DNA from: an uncultured Christensenellaceae bacterium
Lineage (GTDB): Bacteria > Bacillota > Clostridia > Christensenellales > Borkfalkiaceae
DNA: 41,678 nucleotides
Assembly (NCBI GenBank): GCA_910588645.1
Contig: CAJUOY010000015.1
Span: 1-41,678, forward strand
Direction of reading: 5' to 3'
Below, piece after piece: positions 6,896-15,166 of this stretch. The stretch's first letter is position 1. Every line of letters starts with the position of its first letter. The translations under genes were made by a program, and so were the position numbers. Under the pieces are notes generated by a model. The model made no database searches. It saw nothing but the letters and a program-made list of their open reading frames with translations, and was not told the DNA's origin.

Positions 6896-8005
6896 ATGTA
6901 TCCCCATCCTTTATTTACGATATTCGGGCAGGACGTTATGGCTTACGGCGTATGTATGGCTATCGGCATAATAGCTTGTTTCGGATTTTTAATGTTCACA
7001 ATGTGGTATAAAAAGTTCAATGAGGACGCCACGGACAAAATTCTTTTAATCGGTCTTTTCGGTACGGGTTTCGGAATTTTTTCCGCGATGCTGTTTCAGT
7101 CTGTATATAACTATATCAGCAATCCGGAAAATGGTTTTCATTTATCGGGTCTCACTTTTATAGGTGGGCTAATCGGCGGAGTTGTGAGCTTTTTGGCGGT
7201 GTACTTTCTTTATATTTACGTCATTGCGCCCCGTACAAAAATAAAATTTTTGCAAAACAATATGAACGCAACGCTTACGGATGCGTTGCCCTTTATCCCC
7301 ATAGGAATTTGCATTGCGCACGCTTTCGGAAGATTGGGTTGTTTCTTTGCGGGATGCTGTTACGGCTCGGAGGTATCCGAGGGCGGGTGGGGACTTCCCG
7401 TTGCAGTCGATAAGCCGGGAGTGTTGGTAGTACCGACCCAGCTATATGAAATGCTTTTTCTAATATTGCTGGCCGCAGTTATGGCGATTTTGTATTTCAA
7501 GTTCAAGTTGAACTATAACTTCGGAGTTTACTCGATATGTTACGGTATATGGCGTTTCTGCATAGAATTTGTCCGTGACGATAGCCGAGGTGAAATATGG
7601 AAAGGCGCGTCCATAACTCCTTCACAGTTTTGGAGTATCATTATGGTCATACTGGGCATAGGCTACTTCTTTTTGCAGTATTACGTTTTAGCAAAACAAA
7701 TGAAGCACCCGGAGTTGGCTGTGAATCAAGATGCAGACGTTTCCGCGGAAATAGTCAAGGCGGAGGCCGTTCCCGTTGCGGAGAAGTCGGGAAGCGTTGA
7801 AAGCGAAGCAACCGAAGGGACAGACACGGAAGAGGAAAATACAGACGGTAAAAAAGACGAGACAGTTCCCATCGCGGAAGAGACGGAAAGATCGGCGGAT
7901 ACTAAAAAATGCGGCGGTAAATCCGGGGCTAAGAAATCGGTAAAGACGTCTTCGCCCGAAAAGCCGGAAGCGGACGAAGATAAGTCTCAAAAAGAGGACG
8001 AATAA
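6896..8005 (+). CDS. lgt: Prolipoprotein diacylglyceryl transferase family protein, divergent, with charged tail
   Basis: A 369-residue protein. Residues 1-265 form about seven membrane helices with the Lgt plan: YPHPLFTIF, a GGLIGGV loop, the signature GRLGCFFAGCCYG (145-157) and WRFCIEFVRDD (220-). Lgt transfers diacylglycerol to lipobox Cys of prelipoproteins. Several positions reported as important in E. coli Lgt differ here. The 'NFINGE' stretch is CFFAGC, so N146 and E151 equivalents are Cys, and the His of 'FHGGLIG' is Ile89. Arg146 and Arg220 remain. Residues from about 270 onward are a Glu/Lys-rich, likely disordered cytoplasmic tail absent from standard Lgt. SD AAAGG precedes the ATG. 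It is either an atypical Lgt or a paralogue with another substrate. Confidence 0.75.
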   Translation: MYPHPLFTIFGQDVMAYGVCMAIGIIACFGFLMFTMWYKKFNEDATDKILLIGLFGTGFGIFSAMLFQSVYNYISNPENGFHLSGLTFIGGLIGGVVSFLAVYFLYIYVIAPRTKIKFLQNNMNATLTDALPFIPIGICIAHAFGRLGCFFAGCCYGSEVSEGGWGLPVAVDKPGVLVVPTQLYEMLFLILLAAVMAILYFKFKLNYNFGVYSICYGIWRFCIEFVRDDSRGEIWKGASITPSQFWSIIMVILGIGYFFLQYYVLAKQMKHPELAVNQDADVSAEIVKAEAVPVAEKSGSVESEATEGTDTEEENTDGKKDETVPIAEETERSADTKKCGGKSGAKKSVKTSSPEKPEADEDKSQKEDE

Positions 8006-8015
8006 CAGAAACTAA

Positions 8016-8046
8016 AAATCTCCCGTAAAATTTTGCGGGAGATTTA
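8016..8046 (+). terminator. Rho-independent terminator-like hairpin after the lgt-family gene
   Basis: AAATCTCCCG (8016-8025) pairs with CGGGAGATTT (8036-8045), and inner AAAA/TTTT can extend the stem. The T tract is short, so strength is uncertain. Confidence 0.65.
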
Positions 8047-8067
8047 TTAATTCCCTATTTTGCGGAG

Positions 8068-8096
8068 TTGAAAAATACCTGCGGGCGTGTTATAAT
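8068..8096 (+). promoter_or_regulatory. SigA-type promoter of the hydrogenase operon
   Basis: TTGAAA (8068-8073), 17 bp and TATAAT (8091-8096). The leader of about 31 nt carries a good AGGAG ribosome site 4 nt before the hydrogenase ATG. Confidence 0.85.
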
Positions 8097-8133
8097 TCTG
8101 TGCGTAATAAATTTTTAATTAATCAGGAGAAAT

Positions 8134-9648
8134 ATGAAAAGCCAAAGCGTAGTTACAGATCTGAGAAGAAAAATTTTTACCGAGGTTGCAAGGGTTGCTT
8201 ACGAGTCGGATAATCCTGCGAGCGATCTTGAAGAAATACCGTTTTTGATTACACCGGACGAAGTTCCGCGTTACCGCGAGAATATATACAGGGAGCGGCA
8301 GATCGCGTCCGAGAGGGTGCGTCTTGCGATGGGGCTTTCATTGAGGCCGGCAAATAAACCCGTGCACATCACTGCGGGAGTTGATAGAAGCACTATTGCG
8401 GACAAATATTACGAACCGCCCCTTATGCAGGTAATACCTTCCGCATGCGACGCTTGTCCCGACAACGAATACGTAGTATCCAACCAGTGCCGCAACTGCG
8501 TATCCCACGCCTGTATAAAAAATTGCCCTAAGGACGCTATTTCCATAGTAAAAGACCGCGCGTACATAGATCAGTCTAAGTGCATTAAATGCGGCAGGTG
8601 CAAATCCGCCTGCCCTTACGATGCGATAGCTCATCACGTTCGTCCTTGCGCCGCTGCCTGCGGAGTTAAGGCCATTACCTCCGACGAATACGGTCGGGCG
8701 CATATCGACAACGAAATTTGCGTGGCATGCGGACAGTGTATGTCGGCCTGTCCTTTCGGCGCTATCGCGGATAAATCACAGATATTCCAGTTGATACAGG
8801 CCATTAAGCAGGGGGACGAGGTGGTGGCCGCCGTCGCGCCCGCGATAGTCGGACAGTTCGGCCCCAAGGTTACGCCCGGTAAACTCAAATCCGCGTTTTT
8901 GGCGCTTGGATTCAAGGAAGTTTATGAAGTCGCCGTTGGCGCGGACGTAGGGTGCATAGCGGAAGCTCACCATTACGTAAACAAAGTCGTTGCAGGCGAA
9001 CAGCCCTTTCTGTTCACAAGTTGTTGTCCCGCTTGGGCTGTGCTTGTCAAAAAGCAGTTCCCTACTCTTGCGTCCGAGGTGTCGCAAGAATTGACGCCTA
9101 TGGTTGCGACGGCACGTTCGATAAAGGTAAATCGTCCAAACGCGAGAGTGGTGTTTATAGGTCCTTGCGCGGCGAAAAAACTGGAAGCGGCAAGGCGTAC
9201 AGTCAGGAGTTACGTCGATTTCGTCATTACGTTCGAGGAGCTTGCGGGAATGTTCGACGCAAAGGGATTAAATCTCGAGGAGATAGAAGAGCTTCCCGTT
9301 GAAATTCAGGCAACGGGTGCGGGACGCGGATACGCCTGTTCGGGCGGAGTTTCTCACGCGATAGAAAAATGTATCAACGAATATTATCCTGGTACCGAAG
9401 TCAAGATCCAACACGCGGAGGGACTGACGGATTGCCGTAAGGTTCTTTTGCTTGCAAAGGCGGGCAAACTTAACGGGTATATGATAGAGGGTATGGGTTG
9501 CCCCGGCGGCTGCGTTGCGGGTGTTGGTACTATAATCCCGCCCGAGCGCGCAAAGGTCGCAGTAGATCAAATGGTCAAGTTGAGTTCAAACGAAATACCT
9601 CCCCGTGAAATGGAGGATCTGGCGAAAAAACTTAACAAAATGAACTGA
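8134..9648 (+). CDS. Group B-like monomeric [FeFe] hydrogenase
   Basis: A 504-residue cytoplasmic protein. An N-terminal ferredoxin region has several Cys-rich cluster sites (CRNCVSHACIKNCP, CIKCGRCKSACP, CVACGQCMSACP, about residues 119-206). The H-cluster domain shows P1 TSCCPAW (295-301), P2 GPCAAKK (343-349) and P3 GMGCPGGCVAG (453-463). Canonical group A enzymes have TSCCPGW and MPCxxKK, so the Ala in P1 and Gly in P2 point to group B. The enzyme should reduce protons or oxidise hydrogen with ferredoxin. No maturases (HydE, HydF, HydG) are in the window. It is followed 48 nt later by a thioredoxin reductase-like gene that may use the same ferredoxin. Confidence 0.93.
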   Translation: MKSQSVVTDLRRKIFTEVARVAYESDNPASDLEEIPFLITPDEVPRYRENIYRERQIASERVRLAMGLSLRPANKPVHITAGVDRSTIADKYYEPPLMQVIPSACDACPDNEYVVSNQCRNCVSHACIKNCPKDAISIVKDRAYIDQSKCIKCGRCKSACPYDAIAHHVRPCAAACGVKAITSDEYGRAHIDNEICVACGQCMSACPFGAIADKSQIFQLIQAIKQGDEVVAAVAPAIVGQFGPKVTPGKLKSAFLALGFKEVYEVAVGADVGCIAEAHHYVNKVVAGEQPFLFTSCCPAWAVLVKKQFPTLASEVSQELTPMVATARSIKVNRPNARVVFIGPCAAKKLEAARRTVRSYVDFVITFEELAGMFDAKGLNLEEIEELPVEIQATGAGRGYACSGGVSHAIEKCINEYYPGTEVKIQHAEGLTDCRKVLLLAKAGKLNGYMIEGMGCPGGCVAGVGTIIPPERAKVAVDQMVKLSSNEIPPREMEDLAKKLNKMN

Positions 9649-9696
9649 TCATTCCCTGTTGCGGCTTAAAATTAAAAAAAGGGAAATACTTTAAAT

Positions 9697-10566
9697 ATGT
9701 ACGATATAGCGATTATCGGCGGAGGCCCCGCAGGGGTTTCCGCGGCAATTACCGCAAAGGTCAAAAATAAAAATTTTATTTGGTTTGCAAGCAAAGCGGT
9801 CTCGGATAAAGTGGCTAAAGCCGAACTCATTAAAAATTATCCCGGACTGCCTTCCGTCACTGGCGCGGAACTCGGCTGGACTTTCGGCAATCACTGCGAC
9901 AGCTTGGGTATAGAGCGCAGGGCAGAGGTAATTACGGGCGTTTACGATACTGGAGACAAATTTACTTTACTTGCTGGAGCAAAGGATTACGAAGCAAAGA
10001 CTGTAATACTCTGCCCGGGAGTAGTCGCCTCAAAGGAGTACGAGGGAGAGGAAAAATTTCTCGGTCGCGGGGTGAGCTATTGCGCCACGTGTGACGGAAA
10101 CCTGTATAAGGGTAGGAATATCGCCGTAATTTCGACCGACAAATCCTTTGAACACGAGGTTGAGTATTTAGCTTCGCTTGCCGCAAAGGTGTATTTCATG
10201 CCTCTGTACAAAAACAGCGTAGTGCAGAGTAAAAACGTTGAAATAGTTATGAAAAATCCCGTCGGCGTAACGGGCGGAATGCGCGCGGAAAATCTGGTGT
10301 TCAAGGATCAGACGCTTGCGGTGGACGGCATATTCATATTGCGGTCGTCGATCGCTCCTTCCACTCTCGTCCACGGTTTAAGGACGGAAGACGGACACAT
10401 TTTTGTAAACCGCAGACTGGAAACGAATATAGCGGGAATATTCGCCGCGGGCGACTGTACGGGCAGACCGTATCAGTACGTCAAGGCCGCGGGCGAGGGG
10501 AACGCCGCAGTTTTTTATGCGGAAGAATATATAAATAAAAAAAGTAAATCGGCCGGCGGCAATTAA
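9697..10566 (+). CDS. Flavin thioredoxin reductase-like protein lacking the NADPH motif (FFTR-like)
   Basis: A 289-residue thioredoxin reductase-fold flavoprotein. FAD motifs are present: IIGGGPAGVSAA (7-18) and AAGDCTGRPYQYVKAAGEG (250-267). The redox-active pair is C129-A-T-C132. In the central domain, where NADPH-dependent enzymes have GxGxxA and HRRxxxR, this protein has AVISTDKSFEHEVEYL and VYFMPLYKN. Neither NADPH motif survives. Known clostridial ferredoxin-dependent flavin thioredoxin reductases (FFTR) show the same losses. With the hydrogenase directly upstream, ferredoxin is the most likely donor and thioredoxin or a similar disulfide protein the acceptor. A weak AAAGGGA ribosome site precedes the ATG. 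Alternative: NADPH-dependent TrxB with a divergent site. Confidence 0.8.
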   Translation: MYDIAIIGGGPAGVSAAITAKVKNKNFIWFASKAVSDKVAKAELIKNYPGLPSVTGAELGWTFGNHCDSLGIERRAEVITGVYDTGDKFTLLAGAKDYEAKTVILCPGVVASKEYEGEEKFLGRGVSYCATCDGNLYKGRNIAVISTDKSFEHEVEYLASLAAKVYFMPLYKNSVVQSKNVEIVMKNPVGVTGGMRAENLVFKDQTLAVDGIFILRSSIAPSTLVHGLRTEDGHIFVNRRLETNIAGIFAAGDCTGRPYQYVKAAGEGNAAVFYAEEYINKKSKSAGGN

Positions 10567-10579
10567 GCCGGCTTTTTTA
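10552..10579 (+). terminator. Rho-independent terminator after the thioredoxin reductase-like gene
   Basis: GCCGGC (10552-10557) and GCCGGC (10567-10572) pair across the stop codon, followed by six T residues. Confidence 0.8.
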
Positions 10580-10608
10580 TTGCATTGAATGCGATAAAAT
10601 GCTAAAAT
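10580..10608 (+). promoter_or_regulatory. SigA-type promoter of the prmA operon
   Basis: TTGCAT (10580-10585), 17 bp and TAAAAT (10603-10608), directly after the preceding terminator. A TATAAT at 10614-10619 lacks a well-spaced -35. Confidence 0.6.
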
Positions 10609-10637
10609 AATCCTATAATTATCTTTGGAGGACGGCA

Positions 10638-11579
10638 ATGTTATTTACCGAAGTTACCGTACATACAACTACCGAATGCAGCGAGCTTGTCGCCGACGTA
10701 ATGTGGCGATATACAAATTACGGAGTGGCGCTTTCCGACTTGAAGGACGTAATAGCCCTGCAACGCGATAAAGTTATGTATTGGGATTATATCGATGAGG
10801 AACTGTTGAGCGCAAGGCGCGACGTGCTTGTAAAGGCGTTTATTCCCCTTGAAGATACTAAAACTTTGCTTCCGCAGATACGCGCCGATCTCGAAGAACT
10901 TAGACAAAACAGCAACGGCTTTGTAGATACGGGCACGCTTGAAACGGTCTGCCGCTCCGTAGAGGGCGACGATTGGCTGGAAATTTGGCGCAAACATTTC
11001 CGCCCGCTGCATATCGGCGAAAGGGTAGTGGTCGTTCCCGAGTGGATTTCTTACGAGCCGTCGGAAAACGAAGTTATCGTTAAACTCGACTCCAATATGG
11101 CTTTCGGCACGGGCGAGCACGAGACGACTTCTATGTGCTTAAAGCTCCTGCAAAAATATATTAAGAACGGCGACGTCTGCATAGACGTAGGCTGCGGAAG
11201 CGGTATATTGGGCATAGCCGCGGCCAAGCTCGGCGCAAAGACCTGCTATCTTACCGATATAGACACGATCGCAGTCCAAAGCGCGGGACATAACTGTAAG
11301 AACAACGGCGTTGAGAGTAACACCGTCGTAGCGCATTCCGATCTTCTCGACGACGCGTCGTTGAAGGGCGATATTATGTTGGCCAATATCACGGGCGAAA
11401 TTTTGTGCCGTCTCGCGCCGTCGATACCCAAAAATCTCAACGTTGGCGGAACGCTCATATTGAGCGGAATAATAGAGAGCCGCCTTGAAATGGTTAAAAC
11501 GGCTTTTTCCGCGCAGGGACTTAAATTGAAGGAAACTTTAAGGGAGGGCGAGTGGTTCGCGCTTGCGTACGGTTTATGA
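10638..11579 (+). CDS. prmA: Ribosomal protein L11 methyltransferase
   Basis: A 313-residue SAM-dependent methyltransferase that methylates ribosomal protein L11. The N-terminal recognition domain (about 1-120) is followed by the diagnostic MAFGTGEHETT, the SAM-binding DVGCGSGILGIAAAKLGA, and the acceptor-site loop MLANITGEIL. The length is normal for PrmA. A strong TTGGAGG ribosome site lies 7 nt before the ATG. Its stop overlaps the rsmE start (ATGA). The prmA-rsmE-mtaB order is a common Clostridia/Bacilli arrangement, often downstream of dnaJ, which is not present here. Confidence 0.95.
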   Translation: MLFTEVTVHTTTECSELVADVMWRYTNYGVALSDLKDVIALQRDKVMYWDYIDEELLSARRDVLVKAFIPLEDTKTLLPQIRADLEELRQNSNGFVDTGTLETVCRSVEGDDWLEIWRKHFRPLHIGERVVVVPEWISYEPSENEVIVKLDSNMAFGTGEHETTSMCLKLLQKYIKNGDVCIDVGCGSGILGIAAAKLGAKTCYLTDIDTIAVQSAGHNCKNNGVESNTVVAHSDLLDDASLKGDIMLANITGEILCRLAPSIPKNLNVGGTLILSGIIESRLEMVKTAFSAQGLKLKETLREGEWFALAYGL

Positions 11580-12301
11580 GCGTTCCGAGAAGATTTTTTG
11601 TAAACAATGTCGACTTGCCGTCGGGTGAAGCATGTATCGACGGTGAGGAGTTTATCCACGCAAAGACCGTTCTGCGCGTCGAGGAAGGCGCGGAGATAAT
11701 TTTGCTTGACGGAAGCGGAAAGGAATATTCTGCGATTGTCGCCAAAATAGAAAAGCACCGTCTTGTGGCGCATATAACGGGCGTGGCCGAGGGTGACAGG
11801 GAACCGAAAGAAAATATATATCTGCTTTGCGGGGCATTGAAGGGCGACAAGACGGAGTTCGTCGTTCAGAAGGCTACCGAACTCGGAGTGCAAAAAATAG
11901 GCGTGTTTTCTTCAGAATACTGTTCGGCCTACATGAACGAAAACAAACTGGAAAGGCTTAAAAAGGTTGCGCGGGAAGCGGCGAAACAGTGCCTTCGTTC
12001 TCGCGCGCCCGAAATAGAATATTTCGGCGATTTGAAGTCCGCGCTCCAATCTGCAAAAGACTATAAAAACAAAATTTTCGCCTGCGAATTTTTAAAGGAG
12101 TCTAAGATCGATATAAGCGTTATTTCGGGCTCCGTCGCATTGGTCGTGGGGAGCGAGGGGGGCTTTTCAGAAAAAGAGTTTGCCCTGTCAAAGGAAGAGG
12201 GCTTTTCGGGGATAACCCTCGGTAAGCGCATTTTACGTGCTGAAACCGCGGCCGTCGCGCTGTGTTCGCTTGCTGCTTTCGCGCTGGGTGAACTGAGATG
12301 A
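11576..12301 (+). CDS. rsmE: 16S rRNA (uracil-1498-N3)-methyltransferase
   Basis: A 241-residue SPOUT-class methyltransferase acting on 16S rRNA U1498. It begins MSVPRRFFVNN, then a PUA-like domain (FIHAKTVLRVEEGAEIILLD). The knotted SAM-binding C-terminal region has LVVGSEGGFSEKEF and ITLGKRILRAETAAVA. The C-terminal motifs are those expected of RsmE. The start at 11576 overlaps the prmA stop by four bases (ATGA). An in-frame upstream start at 11552 would add eight residues read from within prmA and is less likely. The stop overlaps the mtaB start in the same way. Confidence 0.95.
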   Translation: MSVPRRFFVNNVDLPSGEACIDGEEFIHAKTVLRVEEGAEIILLDGSGKEYSAIVAKIEKHRLVAHITGVAEGDREPKENIYLLCGALKGDKTEFVVQKATELGVQKIGVFSSEYCSAYMNENKLERLKKVAREAAKQCLRSRAPEIEYFGDLKSALQSAKDYKNKIFACEFLKESKIDISVISGSVALVVGSEGGFSEKEFALSKEEGFSGITLGKRILRAETAAVALCSLAAFALGELR

Positions 12302-13512
12302 GGGCGGTAGTATTTACTCTCGGCTGTAAAGTCAACGAGGTCGAAAGCGCGTGTATTATGTCCTCGCTTGAAAATATGGGCTTTGAAGTTTCGGATAAAC
12401 TTTCCTTTGCCGATCTTTACGTTTTAAATACCTGCGCGGTCACGCGCGAGGCCGAACGGAAGAGCCGCCAGCTTGTCGCCCGCGTGAAAAAATACAATCC
12501 CGCCGCAAAAATATTGGTTTGCGGTTGCGCGTCTCAAAAGGACGGCGCGGCGTTTGCGGGTAAAGGAGTTGAATTCGTTTCGGGCGCGCGCGACAAGAGC
12601 GAGATAGTGACCGCCGCGGCGGAGTTATTCTCTCTTAACGATTGCGGACTTTTGTTTCCCAAACAGACGCGTACGCGGGCGTTTATAAAAATTCAGGACG
12701 GCTGCAATAATTTTTGTTCGTACTGTATAATTCCCTATCTCCGCGGACGGGAAAGGTCGCGCGGCATCGATGAAATTCTCTTGGAAATTGCACGTACTGA
12801 CAGTCCCGAGGTTGTGCTTAACGGTATAAATATTTCGTCCTATTCCTGCGACGGTAAAAACATATGCGATCTTATAACTGCGTTGCACGGCGTAAAAAAG
12901 CGCGTTAGACTTGGCTCCCTGGAATGCGGCGTAATTACGGAGGATTTTTTAAAGGCCTTGAAAGGACTTTATGATTTTGCTGAACAGTTTCATCTCTCGT
13001 TACAGAGCGGCTCTGACGCAGTTCTCAAATCTATGAACAGACACTACACCTCGCGGGAATATCTGGACAAGTGCGCGCTTATCTATAAGTACTTTCCTTC
13101 GGCGGCGATTACTACGGACGTCATAGCAGGGTTTGCAACAGAAAGCGATGAGGATTTTGAGGCAAGTCTCTCGGTTATAGAAAAGGCGGGTTTTGCAAGA
13201 GTACACGCGTTTGCTTTTTCCCCGCGGGAGGGTACCGTAGCTTACCGTTTAAAGGACATTTCGCCCGAGGTCAAATCGGCGCGTCTGCACAGGCTTCTTA
13301 TTGCGGCGGAAAAAACTTCCGACAGGTATATTTCACGCTTTATAGGAAAAGAATCTGAATTTATTGCCGAAGAAACAGAGGGCGGATTCGTTACCGGCTA
13401 CACGGGAAATTATATAAAAATTTATCTTTCGGACAAGGTTAAAACGGGCGAAAAATACAAAATAATTTTAACCGAAAGATACGGGGAAGGTGCGCTTGCA
13501 AAACTCGTTTAA
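12298..13512 (+). CDS. mtaB: tRNA t6A37 methylthiotransferase (radical SAM)
   Basis: A 404-residue MiaB-type methylthiotransferase that adds a 2-methylthio group to t6A37. The N-terminal UPF0004 domain has cluster cysteines in TLGCKVNEVES, LNTCAVT and VCGCASQK. The radical SAM motif CxxxCxxC is CNNFCSYC, followed by IIPYLRGRERSR. VVLNGINISSY and LSLQSGSDAVLKSMNRHY are family landmarks, and a TRAM-like end follows. The start GLGCK variant reads FTLGCKVN, as in MtaB rather than MiaB. It consumes two [4Fe-4S] clusters and SAM. Its end overlaps the PrsW-like gene. Confidence 0.95.
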   Translation: MRAVVFTLGCKVNEVESACIMSSLENMGFEVSDKLSFADLYVLNTCAVTREAERKSRQLVARVKKYNPAAKILVCGCASQKDGAAFAGKGVEFVSGARDKSEIVTAAAELFSLNDCGLLFPKQTRTRAFIKIQDGCNNFCSYCIIPYLRGRERSRGIDEILLEIARTDSPEVVLNGINISSYSCDGKNICDLITALHGVKKRVRLGSLECGVITEDFLKALKGLYDFAEQFHLSLQSGSDAVLKSMNRHYTSREYLDKCALIYKYFPSAAITTDVIAGFATESDEDFEASLSVIEKAGFARVHAFAFSPREGTVAYRLKDISPEVKSARLHRLLIAAEKTSDRYISRFIGKESEFIAEETEGGFVTGYTGNYIKIYLSDKVKTGEKYKIILTERYGEGALAKLV

Positions 13513-15166
13513 AGCAAAACTCCGATATTTTGCGCGTGAAAGCGTTCGCCGCCGCACTCGCGGGGAGTACGGTGAAATTTTCCTTCGCGGCACGGCCGAA
13601 AAAGACGGCGGCGTACCGTCGGTCCCTTGGTTATATCTCAGGGTACTGGCTTTGGGAATTATTATTTTCTCCGTTTCCGTTCTTGCGTACAGGCTCACGC
13701 ACAGCAGCATAGATCTTCTTACCGCGATACTTTACGGGGCGATACCTTTCAACGCCGCCGTGCTTGTGTTTTTTTACGAACTCTATCCCGAAAGAGATCT
13801 AAATATCTTTTTGTTGATTTTCGTTGCGTTTGCGGGCGGCGCGGTTGCCTGCGCGGGGATAACTCTCGGTTATCAGTATATCTACGACGATCCTTTTATG
13901 CAAAACCCCTGGGTTTCGCTTTTATGGACGGGCTTTTGGGAGGAGCTTATAAAGGGCGCGGTCGCCGTTTCCGCAGTGGCCGTTTTAAAAAAGAAAAATC
14001 CCTTTTGTTGTTTTTTGGTCGGCTTTGCGGTCGGTTCGGGATTTTCCTTTCTCGAAGATATGAGTTATATCTACTCGTATGCCCGCGGTTACGGTACCAA
14101 TTGGCTGGTTCTTATGCCTATAGGCAGGGGGCTTTCCTGCGCGTTTTCTCACGCGCCCTGGACGGGGATAATATGTTTCGCCTATGCAAAATTCAAAAGA
14201 CCTTTTTTGAATTTCCGTTTTTATGGTACGGTTTTGGCCGTAATGATCTTGCACTATCTTGCGGACGTACCTTTCTTTGCGGAAGAAGTAGCGTTTTTGC
14301 AGGGGCTAAACTTCGGTTGGCTCATGGAAGCTTTCGTTGTGGTTGCAATAGTCCTGCTTCAATATTTTGCCTTGAAAAGCTGTTATAAAAAACAGCCCGA
14401 ACAGACGGAAATTCCACTGCACTCCGAAACGCCCGTCGCCGAAAAATATGCTCACGCGGCTAACGTTACGGGACTTGTGTGTTCGCTTGCGCTCAGCGCT
14501 GTAATTTTAATAGGTTGCGCGTTGAATATAGGCAACACGTGGAAATACGTAGAATTTCATACCGACGGCGAATTTATAAGCTATATGCAGGGCGGCCGCT
14601 CTTTTATTGCCGACTGGACAAGGGAATACGACGTGAATTCCGGAGATTATTTCCAATATTTTTTCGAGGGCGTTAAAAAGCGCGCCGTTCAAAGGGAAGC
14701 GGACGGAGACATCGAATATTTCTATTTTTACGAGCTGGACGAGGAAGGAAATTTCCGATTAAACAACATTGGCGTTAAAGTTGGCGGCGAAGTTCTTTAT
14801 TGCAACAGAATAATTGTGTACGAGGACAATTATCTGGAACGGCGCAATATTATTCCAGCAATCGACTATATTCCCGTCGACAAGGAAGAGTCCGTGCCGG
14901 ACGATCCGTCCGAGCCGGAAAATCCCGACAATCCTATAGTTTTACCGGAACCGCTCAGGATTATAGATTATTTTTCGGGTTCGTACAGAAATTTTACGTT
15001 AAATTTAGAGACGCAGACTTTTAAAGTCCGCACGGACGAACTGTATTTCAACGGATTGGCGGCGGCGATAACGCTTGGTTCCCTGTTTGCATCGACCGCC
15101 TTGGGCGGCGCTGTGGCGGTAATCATATTGAAGAAAAAATCAAGGAGCTATAAAAATGAAGGATAA
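13490..15166 (+). CDS. PrsW-family intramembrane metalloprotease with extra C-terminal domain
   Basis: A 558-residue membrane protein. A PrsW/CPBP-like core of about eight helices (about 48-310) carries the metal-site motifs: FWEELIKG (E151, E152), GSGFSFLED (E189) and FSHAPWTG (H221), with HYLAD following. PrsW cleaves anti-sigma factors or processes membrane peptides. After the core there is another membrane helix (about 325-345), a polar segment of about 170 residues that should be extracytoplasmic, and a final helix with a short KKKSRSYKNEG tail. Such a C-terminal half is not usual for PrsW. The start is uncertain: GTG at 13490 with GGGGA upstream, or TTG at 13496. It overlaps mtaB and the HIT gene. 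Confidence 0.8.
   Translation: MRLQNSFKAKLRYFARESVRRRTRGEYGEIFLRGTAEKDGGVPSVPWLYLRVLALGIIIFSVSVLAYRLTHSSIDLLTAILYGAIPFNAAVLVFFYELYPERDLNIFLLIFVAFAGGAVACAGITLGYQYIYDDPFMQNPWVSLLWTGFWEELIKGAVAVSAVAVLKKKNPFCCFLVGFAVGSGFSFLEDMSYIYSYARGYGTNWLVLMPIGRGLSCAFSHAPWTGIICFAYAKFKRPFLNFRFYGTVLAVMILHYLADVPFFAEEVAFLQGLNFGWLMEAFVVVAIVLLQYFALKSCYKKQPEQTEIPLHSETPVAEKYAHAANVTGLVCSLALSAVILIGCALNIGNTWKYVEFHTDGEFISYMQGGRSFIADWTREYDVNSGDYFQYFFEGVKKRAVQREADGDIEYFYFYELDEEGNFRLNNIGVKVGGEVLYCNRIIVYEDNYLERRNIIPAIDYIPVDKEESVPDDPSEPENPDNPIVLPEPLRIIDYFSGSYRNFTLNLETQTFKVRTDELYFNGLAAAITLGSLFASTALGGAVAVIILKKKSRSYKNEG

Noticed and set aside
13530..14388. Overlapping plus-strand frames inside the PrsW-like gene
   Set aside because: Cys/Arg/Phe-rich shadows of the membrane helices, without starts or motifs of their own.
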